Source: Paracoccus denitrificans
Lineage (GTDB): Bacteria > Pseudomonadota > Alphaproteobacteria > Rhodobacterales > Rhodobacteraceae
Assembly (NCBI RefSeq): GCF_900100045.1
Contig: NZ_FNEA01000021.1
Coordinates: 21,496-85,495 of the forward strand
Direction: 5' to 3'
DNA length: 64,000 nucleotides
A program made the translations under genes and the position numbers. Of the stretch, positions 19,017-27,357 are shown in pieces; within the stretch, counting starts at the first letter, position 1, and each line of letters begins with the position of its first letter. A model generated the notes under the pieces. It did no database searches and was not told where the DNA came from. It worked only from the letters and a program-made list of their open reading frames with translations.

Positions 19017-19090
19017 ACTGCCCTCATATTTTTTGCAGGCAGGATAAGCGAAATTGCCGGGGCCGCGCAAATGACAAAGGCTCGACCCGG

Positions 19091-20146
19091 TTAGCTGGGC
19101 AGGACCGAGACCGATTTCACGATGGCATGGCAGGCGGTTCCCGGCTGCAATTCCAGTGCCTTGACCGAGCGCGGCGTGACCTGCGCAAGCATCCGCTCAT
19201 GCTGCGCGCCATGACCCAGCGCCAGTTGCACCAGCCCGCCCTCGATGCGCGTCACCGCGACCGGCAGCGCGTTCAGCGCCGAAAGGCCGCGCGGCGCCTC
19301 GCGTGCCAGAATGACCTCATGCGCCAGGATTCGCAGCCGCAGCACCCGGCCGGGGGCCAGATCCAGCTCGGGCAGCAGCATCGGGCCGCCCGCGGTCGCG
19401 ACCCGGGTCAGGCCGTCGGCCTCGCGTGCCTCGACCGTGGCGCGGATCAGCGCGCCGGCCTCGCGCGCGCCCAGTTGCGGGGCAAGCTCGGGATCGGCCA
19501 GGATGTCCGCCAGGGCGCCGGAATGGGTGACGCGGCCCTGCCGCATCAGCACCACCGTGGTCGCCAGCCGCAGCACCTCGGGCACCGAATGGCTGACATA
19601 GAGGATCGGCAGCCGGATCTGGTCCCGCAGCCGCTCCAGCCAGGGCATGATCTCGGCCTTGCGCGCCTCGTCCAGCGCCGCCAGCGGCTCGTCCATGACC
19701 AGTAGCGCCGGGTCCGACAGCAGCGCCCGGCCGATGGCGACGCGCTGGCGCTCGCCTCCCGACAGCGTGCCGGGGCGGCGATGCAGCAGCGGCCCCAGCG
19801 CCAGCATCTCGGTGATGCGGTCGAAATCGCGCGCCGCGCCGCGTCGCCAGCGCGAGGGATAGCGCAGGTTCGCCGCCACCGTCATATGCGGGAACAACCG
19901 TGCGTCCTGGAACACGCAACCGATGCGCCGCGCCTGCGGCGAAAGGTTCGTCGCACCGTCGAAAAGCACCCGCCCATCCAGCGCGATCCGGCCCTGGTCG
20001 GGGCGCAGCAGCCCGGCGATGGCGTTGATCGCCGTGCTCTTGCCGCAGCCCGAGGGGCCGAACAGCGCCGTCACCCCGCCCGGCGCCTGGAATGCGACCT
20101 CCAGCGAAAGTCCGGGAAAGCGGTGGCGAAAGGCGACCTCCAGCAT
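19091..20146 (-). CDS. modC: Molybdate ABC transporter ATPase ModC
   Basis: A 351-residue ABC ATPase with Walker A GPSGCGKST, signature LSGGERQRVAIGRALL, Walker B LLVMDEPLAALD and an H-loop in YVSHSVPEV. The last 65 residues form a TOBE/Mop-like domain, which in ModC binds molybdate and gives feedback inhibition. Its start overlaps the modB stop (TGATG). It powers uptake of molybdate for molybdenum-cofactor enzymes such as respiratory nitrate reductase. Confidence 0.93.
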   Translation of the reverse strand: MLEVAFRHRFPGLSLEVAFQAPGGVTALFGPSGCGKSTAINAIAGLLRPDQGRIALDGRVLFDGATNLSPQARRIGCVFQDARLFPHMTVAANLRYPSRWRRGAARDFDRITEMLALGPLLHRRPGTLSGGERQRVAIGRALLSDPALLVMDEPLAALDEARKAEIMPWLERLRDQIRLPILYVSHSVPEVLRLATTVVLMRQGRVTHSGALADILADPELAPQLGAREAGALIRATVEAREADGLTRVATAGGPMLLPELDLAPGRVLRLRILAHEVILAREAPRGLSALNALPVAVTRIEGGLVQLALGHGAQHERMLAQVTPRSVKALELQPGTACHAIVKSVSVLPS

Positions 20147-20850
20147 CAGCGCCGCGCCTCGATGCGCTCTGCCATGCGCCGGGCCAGCCATTCCGAGACC
20201 AGCACCGCCCCCATGGCGATCACCACCGAGACCAGCACCAGCCGCAGCGCCGCCGCATCGCCCGAGGGCACCTGCAACAGCGCATAGATGGCCGAGGGCA
20301 GGGTCTGGGTCTGGCCGGGAATGTTCGAGACGAAGGTGATGGTGGCGCCGAACTCGCCCATCGCCTTGGCAAAGCCCAGCGTGGCGCCCGCCAGGATCGC
20401 GGGCATGATCAGCGGCAGGGTGACGGTCAGGAAGATCCAGGCGCGCGGCGCGCCAAGGGTGGCGGCGGCCTGTTCAAGCTTGGGGTCCACGGCCTCGAAG
20501 CCCAGCCTAATGGCGCGGACCATCAGCGGAAAGCTCATGATCCCGCAGGCCAGCGCCGCGCCGGTCCAGCGAAAGGCAAAGACGATGCCCAGCGGTTTCA
20601 GCAGGCTGCCCACGGGGCCCTGCGTGCCGAAGGTGACCAGCAGCAGGTAGCCGGTCACCACCGGCGGCAGGATCAGCGGCAGGTGCACGATGCCGCTGAC
20701 CAGCCCATGCCCCGGAAAGCGCCGCCGCGCCAGCAGCCATGCCACCGCGACGGCCAGCGGCAGGCTGGCCAGCGTGGCGACGGCGGCCACCCGCAGGGAA
20801 AGGCGCACGGCCTGCCATTCCTGAGGGCCAAGCCAGTCGGTCGGGATCAT
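20146..20850 (-). CDS. modB: Molybdate ABC transporter permease ModB
   Basis: A 234-residue permease with five hydrophobic segments. The EAA loop that docks on ModC is in EQAAATLGAPRAWIFLTVTL. It is the membrane channel of the ModABC molybdate importer. It overlaps modA by four bases (ATGA) and modC by one base, so all three are translated as a unit. Confidence 0.93.
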   Translation of the reverse strand: MIPTDWLGPQEWQAVRLSLRVAAVATLASLPLAVAVAWLLARRRFPGHGLVSGIVHLPLILPPVVTGYLLLVTFGTQGPVGSLLKPLGIVFAFRWTGAALACGIMSFPLMVRAIRLGFEAVDPKLEQAAATLGAPRAWIFLTVTLPLIMPAILAGATLGFAKAMGEFGATITFVSNIPGQTQTLPSAIYALLQVPSGDAAALRLVLVSVVIAMGAVLVSEWLARRMAERIEARR

Positions 20851-21587
20851 TGCGTGACGGTAAAGCCTTGCGATTCAAAGACCGACTTTGCCGGGTCTTG
20901 CGACAGGCTGTCAAGGAAGGCGGCGGCCTGCGCCGTGTCGGCGACCTTGGTCACGGCGGCGGGATAGGTGATCTCTTCATGGCTGTCGGCCGGGAAGGTC
21001 GCGACCACGCCAACGCCCGGCTCGGCCACGGCGTCGCTGCCATAGACGATGCCCAGCGGCGCCTCGCCGGTCGCGACCAGCTTCAGCGCGGCGCGGACGT
21101 TGTCGGCCTGGGCCACCTGGCTTTCCACCTGGTCCCAAAGGCCCAGCGAGGTCAGCGCCTCTTTCCCGTATTGCCCGGCGGGCACGGAATCGACCAGCGC
21201 CATGGCCAGCTTACCCTCGCCCAGCAGCGCAGGCAGTTCGGTCACGGGCGCTTCGGCCGGCGTGCCGGTGCCGACCAGCACCAGCGTATTGCCCAGAAGA
21301 TCGCGGCGGCTCTCCGGGTCGATGTCGCCGGACTCCTGCACCGCATCCATCCACGCGGTCGAGGCCGAGATGAACAGGTCGGCCGGCGCGCCCTCCTGGA
21401 TCTGCTTGGCAAGCTGTGAACTGCCCGCATAGGAGATCACTACCATATCGTCATGGTTCTTCTGCCAATCGGCGGCGATCTCGTCCAGCGCGTCCTTGAG
21501 GCTGGCGGCGGCGAAGATGGTGATCTCGTCTGCCTGCGCGGCGGGGGCAAATGCGATCAAGGCGGCGGCAAGGTAAGACAGGCGCAT
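20847..21587 (-). CDS. modA: Periplasmic molybdate-binding protein ModA
   Basis: A 246-residue solute-binding protein with a signal peptide (residues 1-19, ending AQA). The mature start ITIFAAASLKDALDEI and the VISYAGSSQLAKQI segment are the oxyanion-binding regions of ModA. Late motifs PLGIVYGSDAVAEPGV and TYPAAV also match the family. It captures molybdate, and perhaps tungstate, for ModBC. A symmetric element at 21604-21623, just ahead of the start, is a likely ModE site. Confidence 0.93.
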   Translation of the reverse strand: MRLSYLAAALIAFAPAAQADEITIFAAASLKDALDEIAADWQKNHDDMVVISYAGSSQLAKQIQEGAPADLFISASTAWMDAVQESGDIDPESRRDLLGNTLVLVGTGTPAEAPVTELPALLGEGKLAMALVDSVPAGQYGKEALTSLGLWDQVESQVAQADNVRAALKLVATGEAPLGIVYGSDAVAEPGVGVVATFPADSHEEITYPAAVTKVADTAQAAAFLDSLSQDPAKSVFESQGFTVTQ

Positions 21588-21603
21588 CGGATTGGTCCAT
21601 TCA

Positions 21604-21623
21604 TTATGTTCAAACGGACATAA
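21604..21623. promoter_or_regulatory. Inverted repeat ahead of modA, candidate ModE operator
   Basis: TTATGT and ACATAA are separated by eight bases, 17 bp before the modA ATG and inside the modE-modA gap. ModE operators are AT-rich inverted repeats at modA promoters. The E. coli site uses TATA-rich arms, so this match is by symmetry and position, not by exact sequence. Confidence 0.55.
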
Positions 21624-21653
21624 CCAAGCGGCGGCGCGGCTGGCAACCGTTAT

Positions 21654-22010
21654 TTACGACGAAGCAGAACGCTGGCTGCCGCGAAGCCGCGCCAGCAGGC
21701 CGGCGCCCTGGTCGCGCAGCAATGCCTCAAGCGCGCGATAATCGGACAGCGCCTGCCGGCCCCGTTCGGTCAGCTGGGCGCCGCCGCCCTTGGCGCCGCC
21801 GCGGCTGCTGTCCACGAGGGGCGTGGCAAAATGCAGGTTCATCTCTTCGACCAGCGACCAGGCGCGGCGATAGCTCATCCCCATCCGCCGCCCGGCGGCC
21901 GAGATCGAGCCTTCTTCGTCAATGGCTTGCAGGAGGTCGGCCTTGCCGCGACCAAAGGTAAGGCCGGATTCGAAATGCAGGCGCAGGCTGATGCGTGGAT
22001 CGTTCATCAT
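21654..22010 (-). CDS. modE: ModE-type molybdenum regulator, DNA-binding domain only
   Basis: A 118-residue winged-helix protein matching the ModE N-terminal domain: GSISAAGRRMGMSYRRAWSLVEEMN is the helix-turn-helix, followed by GGAKGGGAQLTERGRQAL, the conserved wing. E. coli ModE has about 260 residues, with two Mop domains that bind molybdate; these are absent here, so the protein cannot sense molybdate in the usual way. Short ModE-like regulators are known in several bacteria. It is 66 bp upstream of modA on the same strand and probably controls modABC. Confidence 0.85.
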   Translation of the reverse strand: MMNDPRISLRLHFESGLTFGRGKADLLQAIDEEGSISAAGRRMGMSYRRAWSLVEEMNLHFATPLVDSSRGGAKGGGAQLTERGRQALSDYRALEALLRDQGAGLLARLRGSQRSASS

Positions 22011-22114
22011 GGCCGTATCTTGCCCGGTTTCCGTTACGTTGCAAGAGGTCGGGTCTTTTCCGTTCGCCGTGGCGCGACTACGAGTAATAAAATTCCAGCA
22101 TGACCGGAGGAATC

Positions 22115-23296
22115 ATGTCAGAGAACGAAATCGTCATCCTGTCGGGGGCGCGCACGGCCATCGGCACCTTCGGCGGCAGCCTCGCGGGGGTGCCTCCGAT
22201 CCAGCTTGCCGCGACGGTCACCCGTGCGGCGATCGAGCGCGCGGGGATCGGCCCCGAGCGCATCGGCACCGTGGTCTTCGGCCATGTGCTGAACACCGAG
22301 CCGCGCGACATGTATCTGTCGCGCGTGGCGATGCTGGACGCCGGCGTGCCCGATACCACGCCGGCGATGAACGTGAACAGGCTCTGCGGTTCGGGGGCGC
22401 AGGCCATCGTCTCGGCCACGCAGGCGCTGATACTGGGGGATGCCGACTTTGCCGTGGCGGGCGGTGCGGAATCGATGAGCCGCGCGCCCTATGCCGTGCC
22501 GGCGGCCCGGTTCGGCGCCAAGATGGGCGACGTGCAGATGCTCGACATGATGGTCGGCGCGCTGACCTGCCCGATGGGCACCGGCCATATGGGCGTGACG
22601 GCCGAGAATGTTGCGCGCGAACATGACATCTCACGCCAGGCGCAGGACGAATTCGCGCTGGAAAGCCAGAAGCGCGCTGCGGCCGCCATCGCCGAGGGCC
22701 GCTTCAAGGAGCAGATCGTTCCCATCGAGATCAAGACCCGCAAGGGCATGGTGGCCTTCGATACCGACGAGCACCCGAAAGCGACCGATCTGGAGAAGCT
22801 GGCGGGACTGAAGGCGGTTTTCCAGAAGGATGGCACGGTCACCGCCGGCAACGCCTCGGGCATCAACGACGGCGCGGCGGCTCTGGTGCTGGCGCGCGCG
22901 GACGCGGCCAGGGCGGCGGGCGCCAAGCCGCTGTTCCGGGTGCTCGGCTATGCCGTGGCGGGCGTGCGTCCCGAGGTCATGGGCATCGGCCCGGTCCCGG
23001 CGGTCGAGGCGTTGCTCAAGAGCACCGGCCTGAAGATCGGCGAGTTCGACGTGATCGAGTCGAACGAGGCTTTCGCCGCGCAGGCTTTGGCGGTGAACAA
23101 GGGGCTCGGCCTCGATCCGGCGAAGGTGAACCCGAACGGCGGCGCCATCGCCTTGGGCCATCCGGTCGGCGCGACCGGCGCCCTCGTCACGGTCAAGGCG
23201 ATGTATGAATTGATGCGGACCGGCGGCAGCAAGGGGCTGATCACCATGTGCATCGGCGGCGGCCAGGGCATCGCGCTGGCTATCGAGCGCATCTGA
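22115..23296 (+). CDS. Acetyl-CoA C-acetyltransferase (thiolase)
   Basis: A 393-residue thiolase. The nucleophile Cys91 lies in NVNRLCGSGAQAI, the His in GGAIALGHPVGATGA, and the second Cys in MCIGGGQGIA. These enzymes condense two acetyl-CoA to acetoacetyl-CoA, or run in reverse. The sequence is close to the PhaA/AtoB type used for polyhydroxybutyrate, but no phaB reductase gene adjoins it here. The start at 22115 follows a GGAGG four bases away; an upstream ATG at 22100 lacks one. It is monocistronic and ends at a good terminator. Confidence 0.88.
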   Translation: MSENEIVILSGARTAIGTFGGSLAGVPPIQLAATVTRAAIERAGIGPERIGTVVFGHVLNTEPRDMYLSRVAMLDAGVPDTTPAMNVNRLCGSGAQAIVSATQALILGDADFAVAGGAESMSRAPYAVPAARFGAKMGDVQMLDMMVGALTCPMGTGHMGVTAENVAREHDISRQAQDEFALESQKRAAAAIAEGRFKEQIVPIEIKTRKGMVAFDTDEHPKATDLEKLAGLKAVFQKDGTVTAGNASGINDGAAALVLARADAARAAGAKPLFRVLGYAVAGVRPEVMGIGPVPAVEALLKSTGLKIGEFDVIESNEAFAAQALAVNKGLGLDPAKVNPNGGAIALGHPVGATGALVTVKAMYELMRTGGSKGLITMCIGGGQGIALAIERI

Positions 23297-23306
23297 TCCC
23301 GCTTCG

Positions 23307-23335
23307 ACCCGGCTTCTTATCGGGGCCGGGTTTTC
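23307..23335 (+). terminator. Terminator of the thiolase gene
   Basis: ACCCGGC pairs with GCCGGGT across an 11-base loop, then TTTC. It lies 11 bases after the thiolase stop. Confidence 0.65.
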
Positions 23336-23352
23336 TGCCTGCCATGCAGCAT

Positions 23353-23407
23353 GAGTATTTGGGGAACGAAGAAGCGCCGGTTTGGCTTCTTCGTTCCAAA
23401 AATACTC
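23353..23407. repeat. Long intergenic hairpin with 23-base arms
   Basis: The arm 23353-23375 is complementary to 23385-23407 at 21 of 23 positions around a nine-base loop. The arms begin with GAGTATTT and contain GGAACGAAGAAGC. Placement after a terminator and near-perfect symmetry suggest a dispersed intergenic repeat or a second terminator for both strands. Only one copy is seen in this window. Confidence 0.6.
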
Positions 23408-23479
23408 AAGGGGCCTTTCAAGCTTTACCGAGCTTGCCGGTCGCGAACCGATCTGCAAGGACAGGCGGCTGAAATGGAA

Positions 23480-23506
23480 CGGGCCGCTCTGCTGGAGAAC
23501 GGCCCG
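23480..23506 (-). terminator. Terminator-like hairpin after the candidate RNA
   Basis: CGGGCCG and CGGCCCG pair across a 13-base loop. Read leftward, TTCCATTTC follows, giving a weak T-rich tail. It could end the candidate RNA or the queuosine-transporter transcript. Confidence 0.45.
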
Positions 23507-23660
23507 CGAGATCCACGGAGATGGTCCGGTTAGGGTTGGTGCCCACCGTCCCAGCCAGGGTTTACGACCCTTGGGGCTGCCCTCAGGCCACGGCCCCCCT
23601 GACTGTCCCGACACCTCTCTCCAATATCACTCTCGACACTGGACCACCTCCTTTCAATAA
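23480..23660 (-). ncRNA. Candidate structured RNA in the gene-free stretch 23297-23700
   Basis: Between the convergent thiolase and queuosine-transporter genes lie about 400 bp with no convincing coding frame. On the minus strand, GGAGGTGGTCC (23651-23641) pairs with GGACCATCTCC (23527-23517) as an 11-bp closing stem with one G-U pair. It encloses about 110 nt with an internal hairpin (AGCCAGGGT opposite ACCCTTGGGGCT). A strong terminator-like hairpin follows at 23506-23480. Stem, enclosed helices and terminator together suggest a transcribed structured RNA. GGAGG could also be a ribosome-binding site for an 18-codon GTG-started peptide, which seems less likely. No known RNA family is recognised. 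Confidence 0.42.
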
Positions 23661-23700
23661 GTTGCCGTATGGGTTCAGCCTGCCACAGAACCTCCGACAG

Positions 23701-24315
23701 TCAATTAGTTTGCGCGCGACGCTGGATCAAATTTCCGACGACGATGCGGAAGGGCACGAGCGCCAGGACCGCCTGCGCAAGCTTCACCCCGCAATCGGCG
23801 ACCGCCAGCGATACCCACAGCGGCTGCACGGGGCCGTGGCCGAGCAGCGGAACCAGTTCATTTGCCCAGGAAACATCGTCTGCCGGGAAGATCGGCGTCA
23901 GCTGCGAGGCGAAGGCGATGGTGAAGAAAACGGTGGTGTCGAGGATCGAACCGGCGACGCTTGCCGCCAGGGGTGGTAGCCACCAGTTGTATTTTCGCAA
24001 CTGGTTGAAGACCGAGATGTCCATCAACTGCGCCGAAAGGAAGGCCGCGCCCGAGGCGACGGCGATGCGCAGCGTGGTCTTGTCCATGCCGGCGGCGACG
24101 AGCGAGCACAGCACGCCGGTCACGAAACCGGCATAGACCACCTTGCGTGCGGCGGTCGGGCCATAGACCCGGTTCATGATGTCGGTCACCAGGAAGGCGA
24201 CCGGATAGGTCAGCGCCCCCCAGGTCAGCCAGGAGCCCAGCAGGTGCTGGACCAGGATGTTCGAGGCCACCACGACTGCGGCCATGGCGATGACGCCGGG
24301 AAGAATACGGGGCAT
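23701..24315 (-). CDS. yhhQ: Queuosine precursor transporter, YhhQ family
   Basis: A 204-residue membrane protein with about six helices. Family marks include SWLTWGALTYPVAFLVTDIMNRVYGP near the N-terminus, which is the DUF165/VUT-family signature, and SGAAFLSAQLMDISVF plus a GSILDTTVFF segment. YhhQ proteins import preQ0 or preQ1 for queuosine tRNA modification. No preQ1 riboswitch is evident ahead of the start. It is on its own in the leftward direction. Confidence 0.85.
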   Translation of the reverse strand: MPRILPGVIAMAAVVVASNILVQHLLGSWLTWGALTYPVAFLVTDIMNRVYGPTAARKVVYAGFVTGVLCSLVAAGMDKTTLRIAVASGAAFLSAQLMDISVFNQLRKYNWWLPPLAASVAGSILDTTVFFTIAFASQLTPIFPADDVSWANELVPLLGHGPVQPLWVSLAVADCGVKLAQAVLALVPFRIVVGNLIQRRAQTN

Positions 24316-24413
24316 GTCTGGTTTTCCGTTTTGGCAAGGTCGCGGAGACTCGGCCCCGTCCGGGGCAAGGCCCGATAAGGCCGGCCGGGGTTTCTGTCAA
24401 CCGTCACGCGCGG

Positions 24414-25547
24414 TCATAGCGCGGCTGCGGCGGCGATTTCCACCGCAAAGGCGCCGTTCATGCCTTCGACCGCGGTATTGGTCAGCGCGACCAGGCTGCG
24501 GCGGCGGGCGGGATCGACGATCCAGCTGTGGCCGTAGATGCCGCCCCAGCTGAGGCAGCCTTGCGGCAGGCCGATACCGGCCGCTTCGGCATCGGTGATG
24601 ACCGCGCCCGCCCAGGCATGGCCCCAGCCGGGCCCGCGCAGCGGGTGACGCTGGCGGATGCGGTTGCGTTGCGCCTCGGCACGCAGGCTTTCGCCCAGGA
24701 AAGAGCCGTCGCGCAGGGTTTCCAGCAGCGCCAGCGCGGCCTTGGCCGTGCCCGCCATGCCACCGCCGCCCGAGGGATAGGCCAAGGGGTCGCGGATGCG
24801 CTCGGGCAGGTAGGCATAGCTCTGCTCGGGCTGCAGCGGGTTCCTGACCCGGGTCGGGCCGCGCATCCGCTGCGGCTGGGGGCGGGCATCGGCGTAGTTC
24901 GCGGCCAGGTCGGCGGAGTCCGGGGCGTGAAAACCGGCCTCGATGCCCAGGGGGTCGGTCACCAACTCGGCCATGGCCTGGGGCAGCGGCATGTCGGCCG
25001 CCGACTGGATCACTGCGCCCAGCACGTCGGTCGCTACCGAATAGCGCCAGCGCGTGCCGGGCGGCCGGTCCAGCGGCACCGAGGCGATGCGGCGCAGGTT
25101 CTCGGCCAGCGAGATGCCGCTGTCGCCGATCCCGTCCGAGACCCCGGCGCGGGCATAGGGGCCGTCCTCGGGCTGGTTGAAGCCATAGTCCAGCCCCGCC
25201 AGATGCGACATCAGCTGGTCCACGGTGATCGCGGGGCGGCTGCCGTCGGGCAGCGCGGGGGTGAAATCCGGCAGCCAGCGCGTCACCGGATCCTCGGGCG
25301 CGAGCCGGCCCGCCTGCATCAGCCGTAGCGCCGCGACCGTGGTGAAGGGCTTTGAGACCGAGGCATAGCGCAGCCAGGTGTTCTGGGCCATCGGCCGGCC
25401 TGCCTCGCGGTCGGCAAGGCCCTCGGCGCGGGCATGGACCAGCCGGCCATCCTCGGCCAGCAGCACCACGCAGCCGACGATCCGCCGCTCGGACAGTGCA
25501 TTGTCGACGGCACGGTCCAGCGCGGCAATGCTGACAGAGAGGCTCAT
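24414..25547 (-). CDS. Serine hydrolase of the beta-lactamase/EstB family
   Basis: A 377-residue protein with no signal peptide. The catalytic SxxK motif is in YASVSKPFTT, and a Tyr in RYSVATDVLG is the likely YxN-type second motif. The C-terminal part has a WGGIYGHSWIVDP stretch like esterase EstB and LovD-type transesterases. It probably hydrolyses esters in the cytoplasm; true beta-lactamase activity is unlikely without export. The start at 25547 overlaps the stop of the upstream gene (ATGA). Confidence 0.78.
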   Translation of the reverse strand: MSLSVSIAALDRAVDNALSERRIVGCVVLLAEDGRLVHARAEGLADREAGRPMAQNTWLRYASVSKPFTTVAALRLMQAGRLAPEDPVTRWLPDFTPALPDGSRPAITVDQLMSHLAGLDYGFNQPEDGPYARAGVSDGIGDSGISLAENLRRIASVPLDRPPGTRWRYSVATDVLGAVIQSAADMPLPQAMAELVTDPLGIEAGFHAPDSADLAANYADARPQPQRMRGPTRVRNPLQPEQSYAYLPERIRDPLAYPSGGGGMAGTAKAALALLETLRDGSFLGESLRAEAQRNRIRQRHPLRGPGWGHAWAGAVITDAEAAGIGLPQGCLSWGGIYGHSWIVDPARRRSLVALTNTAVEGMNGAFAVEIAAAAAL

Positions 25548-26512
25548 TCCGTCACCCGATACTCGACCAGTTCGGTGCGTTGCAGCCATCCGAAATTGTC
25601 ATCCGAAATCATGGTGATGCGGATGCCCTGCCCGTCATGCCAGACCGAGATCCCCTCAAGGTTGTCATATTGCAGCGGCCGCGATTCCAGCAGCACCCGT
25701 TCGTTCGAGACACCGCTTTCCGACAAGTCGAAGCGCCGGACGCGCGCGCGAAAGCCCAGCAGCCCCTTGAAATCGCGTTCCAGCAGGTAGAAGCGGCCGT
25801 CCGGGCCGATATCGGCGCCGACCGCCAGCCAGTCGCCTGAGCGCGGGATCGAGAAGGGCTGGTCCCATTTGCCGTCCCGCCAGCGCCAGACCGGAAAGGG
25901 CCGGGTCAGGGCGCCCGACCGTTCGGGCAGGGTCAGCAGCGTGCCATCGGGCAGGATCGCCAGCGCCTCCAGCGAGGAATTGCGCTGCATCGCCTTGAAT
26001 TCGGGCGGCCGGGGCAGGGGCTTGGCCGGGCTGTCGGGCGTGTCGTAGCGGGCGACGCGGGTCAGCCCCTCGAAGCTGATCCAGATCGTGCCGTCGGGGG
26101 CGATGGCCAGCCCCTCGCTGTCGCCCTGCCAGCCGGGTTTCAGCGGCTTGCCGGCGCTGTCGCGCAACTGGGCGCGGCCGGCCAGTTCCAGCCCGCGGAT
26201 ACGGCCCTGCGCGTCGCGTTCGACACTACCCCAGCGGATCGTGGCGCGATCGGAAAGCGCGGTGAAACGGTCGCCGTCGGCGCTGATCTCGATGCCCGAG
26301 AAGCCGCCGAAAGACTCGTCCTCCATCCGCCAGACATAGGTGGCGACGTAGTCCACGCGCGGCGCCGGTTGCGGCGCCGGATCGGCCGCGCAGGCCGAGG
26401 AGGCAGAGAGAAGCAACAGCGACAGCGCAAGGCCCGGCAGGCGGCGGGGCCGTCCTGCCGCGCCGCCGGCCCTGCCGCCGCGCCTTAGCGGGCGGTGGCG
26501 ACGACCTGGCAT
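25544..26512 (-). CDS. Exported esterase-like activity of phytase family protein
   Basis: A 322-residue protein with a lipoprotein-like or Sec signal: a strongly basic leader, a leucine-rich core and an ASSACA end. The mature part reads as the beta-propeller family named esterase-like activity of phytase (PF13449), with FGGFSGIEISADGDRFTALS, QGDSEGLAIAPDGTIWISFE and DNLEGISVWHDG. The family has little proven function. The start is uncertain: the ATG at 26512 overlaps the end of mepA by 28 bases and gives a long basic n-region; no other ATG or GTG lies between it and the hydrophobic core. It overlaps the serine hydrolase gene by four bases. Confidence 0.72.
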   Translation of the reverse strand: MPGRRHRPLRRGGRAGGAAGRPRRLPGLALSLLLLSASSACAADPAPQPAPRVDYVATYVWRMEDESFGGFSGIEISADGDRFTALSDRATIRWGSVERDAQGRIRGLELAGRAQLRDSAGKPLKPGWQGDSEGLAIAPDGTIWISFEGLTRVARYDTPDSPAKPLPRPPEFKAMQRNSSLEALAILPDGTLLTLPERSGALTRPFPVWRWRDGKWDQPFSIPRSGDWLAVGADIGPDGRFYLLERDFKGLLGFRARVRRFDLSESGVSNERVLLESRPLQYDNLEGISVWHDGQGIRITMISDDNFGWLQRTELVEYRVTE

Positions 26513-27357
26513 TGACGGGGCATCTCGCTCAGCCGGAAGCTGCGGGGGTGGCGATAGTTCGGATCGGGCGGCACCGGCTTGACCCGGCCGGGATCGATGC
26601 GGTTCTTGATCCACTCTGCCGCCTCGGCGCAGCCGTCCCCGGGCGGGGGCGCGTCCTGCTGCTGGCAGATCGAGCCCGCCGGACAGGCCATTCGGACGTG
26701 GAAGTGATAGTCGTGGCCGTTCAGCGGGCGCACCTTGCGCAGCCAGGTGCGGTCTCCGGTCTCCATCTGGCACATCGCCACCTTGGCGACCGGATCGACG
26801 AAGATGCGCTCGACCCGCGGGTCGCGGGCGGCGGCGCGCATGATCGCCATGTGTCCGCCGCTCCACAGGCCCGAGGGCGCAGTGCCGGCCTTGTTCACCA
26901 CCGATTGCGACGAGATCTTCTCGCGTTGCGCCGCGCTCAGTTGCAGGCTTTGGGGCGGCAGCATCCAGATGTCGGCATCGAGGCCGGACTGGTGGCTGGC
27001 ATGCCCCGAGGTCATAGGGCCGCCGCGCGGCTGGCCCATGTCGCCGATGTAAAGCCCTTGCCAGCCGACCTGACGGGCGGCCTGCGACAGGCCGATCAGG
27101 AAGCCGACCAGTTCGGGATGGCCCCAGTTGCGGTTCCTCGACAGGCGCATGGCCTGCCAGGTCGGGCCGGATTCGGGCAGCTGCACGGCGCCCGAGACGC
27201 AGCCCTTGGAATAGAACCCGATCGAGACGGGGGCGCCCCCCGTCGGGCCGGGAACGGCGCCGAAGACGCTGCGGGCCAGCGGGTCGGCCCCGGCAGGCTG
27301 GACCAGGCCAAGCCCGGTCAGCGCCAGCACGGCGGCGGTCAGGAATTTGCGGATCAC
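26485..27357 (-). CDS. mepA: Penicillin-insensitive murein endopeptidase MepA
   Basis: A 290-residue periplasmic peptidase of family M74. Residues 1-24 are a signal peptide (ending PAGA). Metal ligands are in SGHASHQSGLDADIW and HDYHFHVRM, matching the LAS-type zinc site. It cuts D-alanyl-meso-diaminopimelyl cross-links in peptidoglycan. It starts with GTG within GTGA, overlapping the stop of the upstream MFS gene; no ATG is available before the signal peptide. The cysteine-rich C-terminal tail is typical of MepA. Confidence 0.9.
   Translation of the reverse strand: MIRKFLTAAVLALTGLGLVQPAGADPLARSVFGAVPGPTGGAPVSIGFYSKGCVSGAVQLPESGPTWQAMRLSRNRNWGHPELVGFLIGLSQAARQVGWQGLYIGDMGQPRGGPMTSGHASHQSGLDADIWMLPPQSLQLSAAQREKISSQSVVNKAGTAPSGLWSGGHMAIMRAAARDPRVERIFVDPVAKVAMCQMETGDRTWLRKVRPLNGHDYHFHVRMACPAGSICQQQDAPPPGDGCAEAAEWIKNRIDPGRVKPVPPDPNYRHPRSFRLSEMPRQCQVVATAR

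Noticed and set aside
22631..23614. 327-codon leftward frame crossing the thiolase end
   Set aside because: Antisense to the thiolase gene and the hairpin region, with no recognisable domain.
24316..24413. preQ1 riboswitch ahead of the queuosine transporter
   Set aside because: The short leader lacks a recognisable preQ1 aptamer pattern, and the structured RNA candidate at 23.5 kb is downstream of the gene, not upstream.
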